From contig JAHBVX010000001.1 in the NCBI GenBank assembly GCA_019637295.1, forward strand, positions 1,091,501-1,155,500: a DNA stretch of 64,000 bases, written 5' to 3'. Below, one piece after another: positions 16,780 to 25,190 of the stretch. The notes below the pieces were generated by a model that worked only from the letters and a program-made list of their open reading frames with translations, made no database searches and was not told the DNA's origin. Made by a program: the position numbers and the translations under genes. Each line of letters opens with the position of its first letter. Within the stretch, counting starts at the first letter, position 1. The DNA is from Polyangiaceae bacterium. GTDB lineage: Bacteria > Myxococcota_A > Polyangia > Polyangiales > Polyangiaceae.

Positions 16780-18129
16780 TCAACGCATGGTCACGAGCTC
16801 TTCGGCCGCCGTCGGGTGGATGGCCACGGTGGCGTCCAGGTCTGCCTTCGTGGCCCCCAGCTTGAGGGCGACGGCGAAGCCCTGCAGCATTTCGTCTGCG
16901 CCCAGGCCAATGACGTGGATGCCCACGACGCGTTCCTTCGGACCCGCCGTCACGAGCTTCATGCAGGTCTTGGGGCGACGCTCGGTGAGGGCGTGGTACA
17001 TGTTGCGGAACGTCGTGGTGTACACCTTGACGCCGTCCTGCCCGTACAGCTCGCGCGCCTCGCTCTCGGTCAACCCCACCGCGCCGATGGGCGGATGGCT
17101 GAACACGACCGTGGGCACGTTGCGATAGTCGAGCTTGGCGGTCGGTTGACCGCCGAAGATGCGATCTGCGAGCTGGCGCCCCGCGGCGATGGCGACCGGC
17201 GTCAGCTGCACCTTCCCGGTGACGTCACCGATCGCGTAGACACGTTCGATGTTCGTGTTCTGCCACTCGTCCGCCACGACGTGTCCGTCGTCGTCGAGCG
17301 CGACCCCGGTGAGCTCGAGCCCCAGGTTCGTGGTCGCAGGCGCGCGGCCGGTGGCCCACAGCAGGCAGTCGATCCCCTCGAAGCCCAAGCCGCCGCCACC
17401 GATCAAGCGCAGGCTGCCGTCGGCGGCGGGTTCAATCCGCTCCAGCTCCGCGCAGGGCACGATGGAAATCCCAGCGTGACTCAGCTCCTCCATCAGCGCG
17501 TCGCGGATTAGCGAGTCGAAGGCCTTGAGCAGGTGTTCGCCGCGCAGGATCAGCGTGACCTGAGCGCCGAGGGAGCGCAGCATGCCCGCTAGCTCGACGG
17601 CGATGTAGCCAGCACCCACGATGGCGACGCGGTCTGGTCGGCGGGTGAGCTCGAAGAAGCCGTCGGAGGTGATGCCGTGCTCGGCGCCGGGCAGGTCCGG
17701 GACCCTCGGACGCCCGCCCGTCGCGATCACGACGTGGTCGGCGCCGACGCTCTCGGCGTCCACGCTCACGACATGGGGTGAGTGAAACCGGGCGAAGCCG
17801 CGGATGTGCTCGACGCCGGCCTCGGCCAGGTTTCGAGCGTAGATCTCGTTGAGCCGCGCGACGTAGGCGTTGCGCTTCTCGACCAGCGTAGGGAAGTCCA
17901 GCTCGGCCGGCGCGACGCCGAAGCCATAATCAGCGGCGTCCCTCAGCTGCTCGGCGAGCACGGAGGCGTTCCACATGACCTTCTTCGGCACGCAGCCCAC
18001 GTTCACGCACGTGCCGCCGAGCCGCCCGGACTCGACCAGCGCTACGCTCGCGCCGTACCCCGCCGCGCGACGAGCCGCCGCTAGTCCGCCGCTGCCGCCG
18101 CCAATCACGAGCAAGTCGAAGCGCTTCAC
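16780..18129 (-). CDS. gor: Glutathione-disulfide reductase
   Basis: A 449-residue FAD/NADPH flavoenzyme that reduces glutathione disulfide. The FAD loop is [14 protein letters not shown] (10-23), and the redox pair is Cys41/Cys46 in [13 protein letters not shown]. The NAD(P) loop is [11 protein letters not shown], and the second FAD motif is YAIGDVTG. The C-terminal HPTAAEE supplies the partner-subunit base. VNVGCVPKK rather than LNxGCIPSK separates it from lipoamide dehydrogenase. A response-regulator gene lies 57 bases upstream on the same strand, so the two may be co-transcribed; a LuxR-type regulator is divergent beyond it. Confidence 0.92.
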   Translation of the reverse strand: MKRFDLLVIGGGSGGLAAARRAAGYGASVALVESGRLGGTCVNVGCVPKKVMWNASVLAEQLRDAADYGFGVAPAELDFPTLVEKRNAYVARLNEIYARNLAEAGVEHIRGFARFHSPHVVSVDAESVGADHVVIATGGRPRVPDLPGAEHGITSDGFFELTRRPDRVAIVGAGYIAVELAGMLRSLGAQVTLILRGEHLLKAFDSLIRDALMEELSHAGISIVPCAELERIEPAADGSLRLIGGGGLGFEGIDCLLWATGRAPATTNLGLELTGVALDDDGHVVADEWQNTNIERVYAIGDVTGKVQLTPVAIAAGRQLADRIFGGQPTAKLDYRNVPTVVFSHPPIGAVGLTESEARELYGQDGVKVYTTTFRNMYHALTERRPKTCMKLVTAGPKERVVGIHVIGLGADEMLQGFAVALKLGATKADLDATVAIHPTAAEELVTMR

Positions 18130-18186
18130 GGTCCGAATCTACAGCGACCTCTCGGGAGAGAAGCCTGCGAGAGTGCTTGACGCAGA

Positions 18187-18687
18187 TTATGCGCTGTTGC
18201 TGCGGCCTTGCGGAGCGAGGCGCATGATCTCCGCGAGCGCGAGCTCGGCGGAGAACGGCTTCTCCAAGATCCGCACTGGCGTCCGCCGAGCGCGCAGCGC
18301 CAGCGGATGGGTGGGGCTGCCGGTCATGAACAGCATCCGCTCGCTCAGCGCTGGCTGGTGCGCGACCAGCCACTCGTAGAGATCGACCCCGCACTCTCCC
18401 GGTAGGCAGATATCGCTCAAGATCACGTCCACCTCGAGGCCCGCGTCGAGCTGCTCGATGGCGGCCTCGACGCTGAGCAGGACGGTGACCTCCAGGTCCA
18501 CGAAGGCCCGGAGCAACGATCGGCCGATCATGGGCTCGTCGTCCACCACGAGCACTCGCACCCTCCCGTCCGAACCGTCCACCCGCAGACCAGAGCAGCG
18601 ACGCGCCTCGGCGTCGCCTGGCCGAAGCGCCAGGCGGCTCCCCCCTGTCAGACGCGCCAGTTGCCGCGCTGACCTGCAGCTGCGCAC
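18187..18687 (-). CDS. Single-domain response regulator (receiver only)
   Basis: The receiver domain occupies about residues 43-160: VRVLVVDDEPMIG (acidic pocket), DVILSDICLPGECG (phospho-Asp), MLFMTGSP (switch Thr) and ILEKPF (Lys). No output domain is attached. The long frame begins at GTG 18687, but the first about 35 residues look unstructured. Starts at GTG 18582 or 18561 would give a more typical receiver, and GGGAGG lies directly before the latter. It is upstream of gor on the same strand, with no histidine kinase nearby. Confidence 0.8.
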   Translation of the reverse strand: MRSCRSARQLARLTGGSRLALRPGDAEARRCSGLRVDGSDGRVRVLVVDDEPMIGRSLLRAFVDLEVTVLLSVEAAIEQLDAGLEVDVILSDICLPGECGVDLYEWLVAHQPALSERMLFMTGSPTHPLALRARRTPVRILEKPFSAELALAEIMRLAPQGRSNSA

Positions 18688-18736
18688 AGTTCAGCCTCAA
18701 GTGGGGTGAGGGGCCCGCCGTTCTGAAGGATCAGCG

Positions 18737-19627
18737 ATGAGCAAGGCGAGGCTCCCGACCAAAAGCATGCTGAAGGGCGAGGAAGGTCGCAGGCCGACCA
18801 GTCGGCCGCCGGCGGACGGAACCCTGAACTTGGTGGTGGATCCCCGAGGCCGGCTCAAGGCATGCGAGCCCCGGCTGGCAGAGCTGCTCGGCGCCAACGG
18901 CAGCGCGCGCACCCTGCACGAGCTGCTCGGCGTGGCGGCCCTGCCCAGCGAGCTGGGCAGGGCGCTCAAGGTCGCCCGCCAGGGGCGGGGATGTCGGGTC
19001 GAGGTGCCGCTGAAGCGCGTGGACGGGAAGCTCCGCGTCGAGTTCGAGGTCGAGCCGCACGCTGCTGGGGCGTGCCTCGTGCTCGAGCGGCTCGTGCCCG
19101 GAGAGCCCGGGGTTCGTCCCACGGTCTACGAGGTACAGCTCGGCGGTCGGGAGTTCGGGCGGCTGCGAGCCATCGGCACGCTGCGCGGCCGCGTGGCAGC
19201 ACACGGCGTGCGCTGTCACGAGCACTTCGCGGCCTCGCCCGAGCCGTGCGCGGGCTGCCCCGCGCTGGCCCTCAAGGAGCAACCCAACACCAAGCGGGTC
19301 AGCGGAGTGATCGTGAGCGGGACCTTGCCGCACTGGGTCGCACACGCAGAGCGCAAGGACTCCCAGGTCTGTCGAGTCGTCTCGGTGCCGCTCGCCGAAG
19401 AGTCCGTAGGTGAGCTCTTCCAAGCTCGGGTGAGCCACCTGGCGGCGCGCTCCGGCCTGAGCGACCGCGAGCGTTCCGTCTTCGATCTGGTCTTGCTGGG
19501 ACGCAGCTTCGAGCAGATTGGCTCCGTGCTACGCATCACGCCCCGCACGGTTCGCTTCCACCTGGGCAACATCCTGGCCAAGGTGGGCGCGGACTCGCGG
19601 GCGGACCTGTTCAGGGTCCTGCTCTGA
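18737..19627 (+). CDS. LuxR-type transcription regulator with PAS-like and Cys-cluster sensor region
   Basis: 296 residues. The C-terminal about 60 residues form a LuxR/FixJ helix-turn-helix (SGLSDRERSVFDLVLLGRS, ITPRTVRFHLGNILAKVG). The N-terminal part resembles a PAS fold (LNLVVDPRGRLKACEPRLAELLG). Between them lies CHEHFAASPEPCAGCPAL (about 158-175), with a Cys-x10-Cys-x2-Cys pattern able to bind a metal or sense redox. There is no receiver domain. ATG 18737 has GAAGGA upstream. It is divergent from the receiver-gor pair, so control of glutathione reductase is plausible but unproven. Confidence 0.75.
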   Translation: MSKARLPTKSMLKGEEGRRPTSRPPADGTLNLVVDPRGRLKACEPRLAELLGANGSARTLHELLGVAALPSELGRALKVARQGRGCRVEVPLKRVDGKLRVEFEVEPHAAGACLVLERLVPGEPGVRPTVYEVQLGGREFGRLRAIGTLRGRVAAHGVRCHEHFAASPEPCAGCPALALKEQPNTKRVSGVIVSGTLPHWVAHAERKDSQVCRVVSVPLAEESVGELFQARVSHLAARSGLSDRERSVFDLVLLGRSFEQIGSVLRITPRTVRFHLGNILAKVGADSRADLFRVLL

Positions 19628-19631
19628 CTCC

Positions 19632-20891
19632 TCAGGGGCTGGGGATGTCGAACTCGTCGCGGGTGACGCCGTCCGGGTCGAAGACTCGGCCGGCGAGGCC
19701 CGAGGCGGTGATCTCCAGCAGGGCCATGTGGTGGAACTTGCCGTGGCTCTTGCGCTGCGCGCAGACGGGTCGATCGGCGTTGGCGTCGATGTCGCCGAGC
19801 AATCCTCCGCCGCCGCCCACCGTCAGATAGGTGATCGTCTTGGTCGGATCGCTCAGTGGGACTTCGAAGCGCTCGTAACCGTGCATGTGGCCTTGCACCA
19901 CCAGCGCCACGCCGTGCTCCTCGAACAGGGGTTCGAACAGCTGGCGGGCGCTGCTGTTCTGGCTCTTGTCGCCACAGGTGATGAACGGCTTGTGGAAGTA
20001 CACCACCGAGAAACGGTAGCCGGGCCGTGCCTTGGCCGCCGCGATCTCGCCCTTGAACCAGCCGAGCTGCTCGGAGGCCGCGTCCAGCGTGGCCTCGGTG
20101 TTCAGCGTGAAGAACGAGACGCCGCCGCTGTCCACGCGGTAGTACGCGTCGGTCCCTCCGAAGCCGGCCTTGTCGAAGAAGCGCAGGTAGTACTGGTCGT
20201 ACTCATCGTCGTTCTCGAGTTCGTGATTGCCGATGGACGGGTAGAAGGCCCCTTGCCGCAGCATGGGGGCGAGCGCGGCGAACCAGTACACCCAGGTGTC
20301 GAAGCCCGAGGCGTAGTACTGCACGTCCCCCGCATGGATCGAGAAGTCGTAGTCGAGCTCGTCGGCGACCGCGAGCAAGCGCTTGGTGGCGTCCCCGAGC
20401 CCCGGGTTGGTGTCCGCCATGGCCAGCACGCGAAAGCTCGAGCCTGGCGCTCGGGCCGTGCAGAAGCGACCGGCGTGCGCGTCGGAGCCACCCACGCGGT
20501 AGCGGTAGCAGGTTCCTGCGGTGAGCCCGGTGAGCAGGGCCTGGCGATTGAAATAGGTGCCCGCCTCGTCGGCCGGGGCGTCGGCGTTGAAGGGCGCGTA
20601 GTAGGTGTTGTCGATGGTGAACGCGGTCGACGTCGCGGTGAAGGTCTGCGCGGCGCCGCCGGCTTCGGGAGTCAGCTCGACGTCCCTCGAGGCCGTGTCC
20701 GCGCACGCCTCCCAGCGCAGTCGCGCGCTCGTCTCGTCGATGCCCAAGGTCCAGGGCCGCTTGCTGATACCGGGCTTCGGGCACGCGCTGCCGCTTCCCC
20801 CGCCGCCGCTCGCCGCCGCTGGGGTCTCGCCGTTGCCACAGCCGACCGCGGTCAGCGCCACCAGCGCTCGTGCCCAAGTTAGCTTGCTCAT
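19632..20891 (-). CDS. Purple acid phosphatase-type metallophosphoesterase lipoprotein
   Basis: 419 residues from ATG 20891. Lipobox AVGC gives Cys 18. A fibronectin-like N-terminal domain (STAFTIDNTYYAPF, GLTAGTCYRYRVGG) precedes the catalytic domain: MADTNPG, AGDVQYY, SIGNHELEND, VVYFHKPFI and VQGHMHGYERF, the ordered metal-ligand motifs of the family. The architecture is that of purple acid phosphatases. It would act outside the inner membrane on organic phosphate. It is the last of three leftward genes, 55 bases after the solute-binding-protein gene. Confidence 0.88.
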   Translation of the reverse strand: MSKLTWARALVALTAVGCGNGETPAAASGGGGSGSACPKPGISKRPWTLGIDETSARLRWEACADTASRDVELTPEAGGAAQTFTATSTAFTIDNTYYAPFNADAPADEAGTYFNRQALLTGLTAGTCYRYRVGGSDAHAGRFCTARAPGSSFRVLAMADTNPGLGDATKRLLAVADELDYDFSIHAGDVQYYASGFDTWVYWFAALAPMLRQGAFYPSIGNHELENDDEYDQYYLRFFDKAGFGGTDAYYRVDSGGVSFFTLNTEATLDAASEQLGWFKGEIAAAKARPGYRFSVVYFHKPFITCGDKSQNSSARQLFEPLFEEHGVALVVQGHMHGYERFEVPLSDPTKTITYLTVGGGGGLLGDIDANADRPVCAQRKSHGKFHHMALLEITASGLAGRVFDPDGVTRDEFDIPSP

Positions 20892-20946
20892 GGCTGCAGC
20901 TTCGAACGATCGGGCCGTGCGCGCCACACTCAAAGGATGGCGCCCG

Positions 20947-22251
20947 TCAGCGCTGGCGCCATGCCGCCCCCAGCTCCCAGCGCGACAGCGAGCTGAGCTC
21001 GGGGATCTGAGCGCCGCGGATCCCCAGCTCACCCACGACCCCGGCTCGGAGCGTGGCCCCGAGCCGCCGGGCATCCTCCGGCGCGTGGGCCGGCGGGCGG
21101 CGGGCCAGGTCGGGGGCCAGGTGGGACAGGAGCGAGAGCATGGCCCCCCGCGGCCCCGGCGCGCCCCGACGCGTGAACTCGAGCAGCAGCGCGAACCGGC
21201 CGCTCCGGCGGCGCTGCGCGAGCTCGGCTCGGGGTCGCTCCACGGCTCTGACCTCGTGCCCGGGTCGCCCCATCAGCGTCGCCAGCTGCCGACCGATCTG
21301 TGCCAGCTGCGGGCAGTCCTCCGCCACCAGCAGCTCGGCCGGCGCGCCGGTCCAGGCGGGGCTGCCGCGCGGGGCCCCGGGGAGCCCGGACAGCCCCAGG
21401 TGCGACAGCTGCGCCGGAGCGATGGCGTCGAGCAGGGTCTGCAGGACGCCCGGCGCGCCCCACTCCCCCGCATCGGGTCCGGCGCGGAGCGTCACCCAGC
21501 CCGCCGTGCCCGCGTCGAACCGAACAGCTCCAGGCCGCGGCCGATGCAGATACTCGCCCAGCCAGGACAGCTCGGCCTCCCGGGTCTCGAACGCGCGGAG
21601 CGATTCGGACAGCGTCGTCGCGCGGCGCACCTCGATCCGCTCCAGAAAGGACGGACCGCGGGCGGCTACCGGACTTCTCGCCAGCAGCGCCCGTCCGGGC
21701 GACAGGGTGGCTCGAAATGCCCCGGTGCCGTCCGGGGTGCGGGGGGAGAAGCCCCGGGGCACGATGGCCGTGACCGGGCTGGCGAGTACGGCGGACACCA
21801 AGCGCGCGTCGGGGGTCGCGACGCGGATGGCGAGTGGGTCCGTCGGGTCCAGGGTGATCCGTCCGAGCTGCGAGAGCAGACCGACGCCGGCGAGCTGAGC
21901 GGAGCGGAGCAGTGACGAGAGCACATCGCGTGCGTCGAGCCCGAGCCCTCGAGCGGTCATCAAGTTGGGGCGCAAGCGCACCCGCGAGCCGCGCTCGACG
22001 CTCTCCGGCAGGCCGCTCGCCAGGGCAGGGTAGGCGCGCCCCTCGGCGTCGAGGGCGTACAGCGAGTCGGTGATGGCGGCGCCAAACAGCGCTCCAGCCA
22101 TGTCGTCGGGGGCGTGGGGATCGATGCCGTCGACCGGCCAAGGCAAGACCCAGCGAACGACCCCGCCGGTCGGTGTGCGTCCCAGCGCCGACGCGGTCCC
22201 CAGCGCGGTGCTCGCGGCAAGGAACGTCCGTCGGGATAGCGCCGCCCTCAT
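20947..22251 (-). CDS. Solute-binding protein, family 5-like, Tat-exported
   Basis: 434 residues. The N-terminus SRRTFLAAS is a twin-arginine export signal, followed by a hydrophobic segment. The mature part has the layout of family-5 (peptide/nickel) binding proteins: VRWVLPWPVDGIDPH, ALFGAAITDSLYALDAEGR, LRPNLMTARGLGLDARDV, PDGTGAFRA. No permease or ATPase gene accompanies it in the window. It overlaps the upstream FG-GAP-like gene by four bases, so the two are coupled. The missing transporter partners suggest use in sensing, sharing of another transporter, or a non-transport role. Confidence 0.7.
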   Translation of the reverse strand: MRAALSRRTFLAASTALGTASALGRTPTGGVVRWVLPWPVDGIDPHAPDDMAGALFGAAITDSLYALDAEGRAYPALASGLPESVERGSRVRLRPNLMTARGLGLDARDVLSSLLRSAQLAGVGLLSQLGRITLDPTDPLAIRVATPDARLVSAVLASPVTAIVPRGFSPRTPDGTGAFRATLSPGRALLARSPVAARGPSFLERIEVRRATTLSESLRAFETREAELSWLGEYLHRPRPGAVRFDAGTAGWVTLRAGPDAGEWGAPGVLQTLLDAIAPAQLSHLGLSGLPGAPRGSPAWTGAPAELLVAEDCPQLAQIGRQLATLMGRPGHEVRAVERPRAELAQRRRSGRFALLLEFTRRGAPGPRGAMLSLLSHLAPDLARRPPAHAPEDARRLGATLRAGVVGELGIRGAQIPELSSLSRWELGAAWRQR

Positions 22252-23597
22252 CGCAGGACCCAGACCGCGTTGGCGGTAGCCACCACGATGGGTTTGATTG
22301 ATGCGGTGTCCTCGCGCGCGCAGGTCGCGATGGCGTGTACGCCGCTGGGAACGGGAACGCGCAGACGCTGCTGCAGCGTACCGTCGTCCCGCCAGGTGTG
22401 AACGAGCAGAGCGTCGGCCGAAGGCTCCAGCGTGTCGACTGTGGAAATCAACTCGGGTTCGCCATCGTCGTCCAGGTCGGCGATGGCGAGCTGCGCCCCC
22501 GCGCCGTCGAGCCGCGCCTGTCTGCCCGTAGCGTCGCGCAGCACGACGACGCCCTGATTGGCAAGTCGCGCGGCGCGTACGACCGTCTTGTCGCCTCGGC
22601 GCGTGACGTGTGTGCTGCCGGCGAGGGCGTCCACCTCGCCCGAGAAGCCCGCCGCGAGGGGCGCCGGGTCACCCACGATGCACGGGCCAATTTCCGCGCG
22701 GATGGCCAAACCGGTAAGGGGCGAGCATCCCCCGGCCGGCCAGGGCACGCGTCGCCCGAGCTTGAGTGGCGCGCCGGGCGTCGCGCTCAAGCGGATTGCG
22801 TCGAGCCGGTCGCTGATGCCGATGTCCGTGTCGCCGTTGGTCGCGATCCACGCGCTGCCCAGCGGCTGGCGTAGCGGCGTGCGCGATAGCGGTGACAGGT
22901 CCGCCCAGGCGAGGGTGCGGAGCGCCGTGAAGCGCTCCTTTCTGATTCGGCCGACGCGGATCCGGTGACGTCCGACGAGCACGATCTCTTGCGCACCGTC
23001 GGCGTCCGTATCGCCGCACGCCACCGCCAGGGGCAACGGCTCCTCTGCGGCGGCGCGGTCGATGCGCTTGGCCACTAGCGGCACGGCCGGCAAGAAGGCG
23101 CGCAGCTCGGCGTCGATCGTCACTTCGGTGAATGCGCGTCGACGGGGTTCGGGGTTGGGCACGCGCACCCGATCCCAGAAGCCGCGCGCGACTGGGTACA
23201 GTTCGGCGGTCACCCGCAACTTGCCCTGGCGGAGTTCCAGGCCGACGTGCAGCAGCGAGCCCCGATCGCTCGCCAAGGCCCGCGCGCGGCCGAGCGGGGC
23301 CAGGTCCGGCGCCGCCTCGACGCCCAGCGCGCCGGCGACGACCCGCGTGACGCGGCGCTCGAGCTGATCCGGTGGGGACAGCGCTGCGTCGCTGGTCGCG
23401 CTGCTGCCGACGGCCAGCGTTCCGGCAGGCAGCGGGTGCAGAGCTCGGCACAGCTCCGCCCCCACCTCGGCCAGCGCCCCACCGCGAGGCGGGGGGCAGC
23501 CCGCGTCCGCTGCGGACGCAGGGCGCGGCAGCAAGGCGGCCCCGGCCAAGAGCGCGGCGCCGAGACGTGTTCCCGAAGGTGCGTTGAGTCCTGCCAA
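22248..23597 (-). CDS. Secreted FG-GAP/VCBS-like repeat protein
   Basis: 449 residues from TTG 23595-23597, supported by AAAGGAG six to seven bases upstream. A signal peptide ends near RPASAADAG. At least two FG-GAP-like calcium loops are visible: GDTDADGAQEIVLVG and ADLDDDGEPELIST, set in a beta-propeller-like sequence. The first about 150 residues resemble an Ala/Leu-rich lead domain. Function unknown. It heads a leftward operon with the solute-binding protein and phosphatase, and faces the beta-barrel/TPR operon across 72 bases that must hold both promoters. Confidence 0.7.
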   Translation of the reverse strand: MAGLNAPSGTRLGAALLAGAALLPRPASAADAGCPPPRGGALAEVGAELCRALHPLPAGTLAVGSSATSDAALSPPDQLERRVTRVVAGALGVEAAPDLAPLGRARALASDRGSLLHVGLELRQGKLRVTAELYPVARGFWDRVRVPNPEPRRRAFTEVTIDAELRAFLPAVPLVAKRIDRAAAEEPLPLAVACGDTDADGAQEIVLVGRHRIRVGRIRKERFTALRTLAWADLSPLSRTPLRQPLGSAWIATNGDTDIGISDRLDAIRLSATPGAPLKLGRRVPWPAGGCSPLTGLAIRAEIGPCIVGDPAPLAAGFSGEVDALAGSTHVTRRGDKTVVRAARLANQGVVVLRDATGRQARLDGAGAQLAIADLDDDGEPELISTVDTLEPSADALLVHTWRDDGTLQQRLRVPVPSGVHAIATCAREDTASIKPIVVATANAVWVLR

Positions 23598-23669
23598 ATC
23601 TCGCTCCTTTGCGCTCCGAGGATAAACTGCAGCCTCTTTTCCGCCAGCTGTGATATCCGAAGCGGCGGA

Positions 23670-24362
23670 TTGCTCGTTCGGCTACCCCCCCTGTTGCTGG
23701 CCCTCGGCCTCGGTGTCCTCGCCCTGCTGGGTCCGCGGCCGGCCGCGGCGCAGTGCGTGGACGAAGCGCTCAAAGAGCAACTGGTCGGGCGTCGCGCCTA
23801 CCGGGGGGTGGTGCCGCGCCTGTTCAAGAAGGCTCTCCGGCACGAGATTTCGCCCATGGGCGGATGGTACGCGGGTGACATCAGCGATGGGGCACCGGTG
23901 TACGGCGGGGCATACACGTTCCACTTCAGCGAGTACCTGGGCCTGGAGGCGTCGTACTTCCGCACCAAGCAGCGCTATGGGTTGCTGGAGGCCATCATTG
24001 ACCGGCAGCAGGGCCTCATCGCCTTCGTGGACTCGCCCGAAGAGGACATGCAGCTGTTCTTGGGGCACCTGATCTGGTCGCTGGCGTACGGCAAGGTTCG
24101 CTGGCTCGGCGGTGGGATCGGCCGCTATGACTTCTACCTCTCCCTGGGTGCCGGGGCCACGGATACGTCGTCCACCGGCGGGCTGGGCATCACGGGCTCC
24201 GGCGGGTTCGGCATGAAGTTTTACCTGCTCGACTGGTTGGCGTTCCGGCTCGACGCGCGCGACCACGTCCGCAACCACCGCGCTCCGCTCGGGGTGGACA
24301 AGGTGGTCAACGACATCACGCTCATGGGCGGCCTGAGCGTCTTCATCCCGTTCAAGAGCTAG
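23670..24362 (+). CDS. Outer-membrane beta-barrel protein (GltA/GltB-like)
   Basis: About 230 residues if translation starts at TTG 23670, directly before a signal peptide (LALGLGVLALLGPRPAAAQ); no ATG or GTG fits. The mature protein alternates aromatic/polar strands (GAYTFHFSEYLGLEASYFRT, GRYDFYLSLGAG, LLDWLAFRLDARDHVRNH) and ends VFIPFKS, an outer-membrane barrel end. It matches the myxobacterial outer-membrane beta-barrel family that includes gliding proteins GltA/GltB. It is first in a five-gene operon with three large TPR proteins. Confidence 0.75.
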   Translation: MLVRLPPLLLALGLGVLALLGPRPAAAQCVDEALKEQLVGRRAYRGVVPRLFKKALRHEISPMGGWYAGDISDGAPVYGGAYTFHFSEYLGLEASYFRTKQRYGLLEAIIDRQQGLIAFVDSPEEDMQLFLGHLIWSLAYGKVRWLGGGIGRYDFYLSLGAGATDTSSTGGLGITGSGGFGMKFYLLDWLAFRLDARDHVRNHRAPLGVDKVVNDITLMGGLSVFIPFKS

Positions 24363-24458
24363 TCGCCCGAGGGCTCGCGGGATTTCCCGCCCCAGCGCGG
24401 GCCGAGCGCGCAAGCTTGGGGGACCCCAGCGGCGGGCCCCGTGGTAGCATCCGGCCCC

Positions 24459-25190
24459 GTGAAGCCCAAGATTACGCCGCTCGGCCGGGTGCTGTTCGCG
24501 CTCGCCATCGTACTGCTCGCGCTCGCCGCCACCGCTCAGCCCCGGAAGGACAAACCCGGCAAGAAGGTCGAGGCCGACGCACCTGTGGCGACCGAGCCCG
24601 CGCCCGCTGCAGCGCCCGCCGCCACGGACGACCTCGGCGCGCCGCCGCCCAAGCCGGCGCCTGGCTCCGAGAAGGTCACGCCCTCACCGCTCAACCCGGC
24701 GGCGAACGAGTTCGCGGAGGCCAAGCCGCGCCCGCCGCCCGAGAGCTACGACAAGCTGATGGGCGAGATCGCGGCACTGCGCGGGCGGGTGGCTGCGCTC
24801 ACCACGACGTTGTTCTCGAGCAAGCTGCGCGTGGAGATCGAGACGGACGATCACGACGCGGCGCGGATCACGAAGCTCGTCGTCACCCTGGACGACGGGG
24901 TGGTGTACGTGGCCCCGGCCCGATTCAGCGCCGAAGATGCCAAGGTCGTCTACGAGCACGCCGTCGCGCCTGGGCACCACGTGCTCGGTGTCGAGGTCGA
25001 GCGCACCGACGCGCGTGGCCGCGAGTACCAGAGCTGGCAGGCCACGAAGACCAGCATCGTGGTCCCCGAGGGCAAGCGCGTCGTGGCTCGGGTGGTCATC
25101 GAAGACGACTCGGATATGGCCAAGGACTTCCCCGAAGACCAGGACGGCACCTACGAGCTGAATTTCAAAGTGCGAGCCCGGGTCCAGTAA
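24459..25190 (+). CDS. Pro/Ala-rich exported protein with beta domain, Glt-like operon
   Basis: 243 residues from GTG 24459 (another GTG at 24441). A signal sequence ends at ALAATAQP. A disordered Ala/Pro linker runs to about 90, then a short helix (YDKLMGEIAALRGRVAAL) and a beta-sandwich-like domain (KLRVEIETDDHDAARITKLVVTLDDG; GHHVLGVEVERTD). The linker can mislead automatic annotation toward dihydrolipoamide acyltransferase, but no lipoyl or catalytic motif exists. Its TAA stop shares the A of the next gene's ATG. A periplasmic bridging role between the barrel and TPR proteins is inferred from context only. Confidence 0.7.
   Translation: MKPKITPLGRVLFALAIVLLALAATAQPRKDKPGKKVEADAPVATEPAPAAAPAATDDLGAPPPKPAPGSEKVTPSPLNPAANEFAEAKPRPPPESYDKLMGEIAALRGRVAALTTTLFSSKLRVEIETDDHDAARITKLVVTLDDGVVYVAPARFSAEDAKVVYEHAVAPGHHVLGVEVERTDARGREYQSWQATKTSIVVPEGKRVVARVVIEDDSDMAKDFPEDQDGTYELNFKVRARVQ

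Noticed and set aside
17425-17450. tRNA-like GGTTCAATCC sequence
   Set aside because: It lies in the gor coding sequence and no acceptor or anticodon stems fit around it.
24560-24720. Dihydrolipoamide acyltransferase similarity
   Set aside because: Only the Ala/Pro linker composition is similar; no lipoyl-lysine or catalytic motif is present.
24416-25189. Upstream extension of the GltC-like frame
   Set aside because: The extension runs through another good gene and has no coding character; the ATG at 25190 directly precedes a signal peptide.
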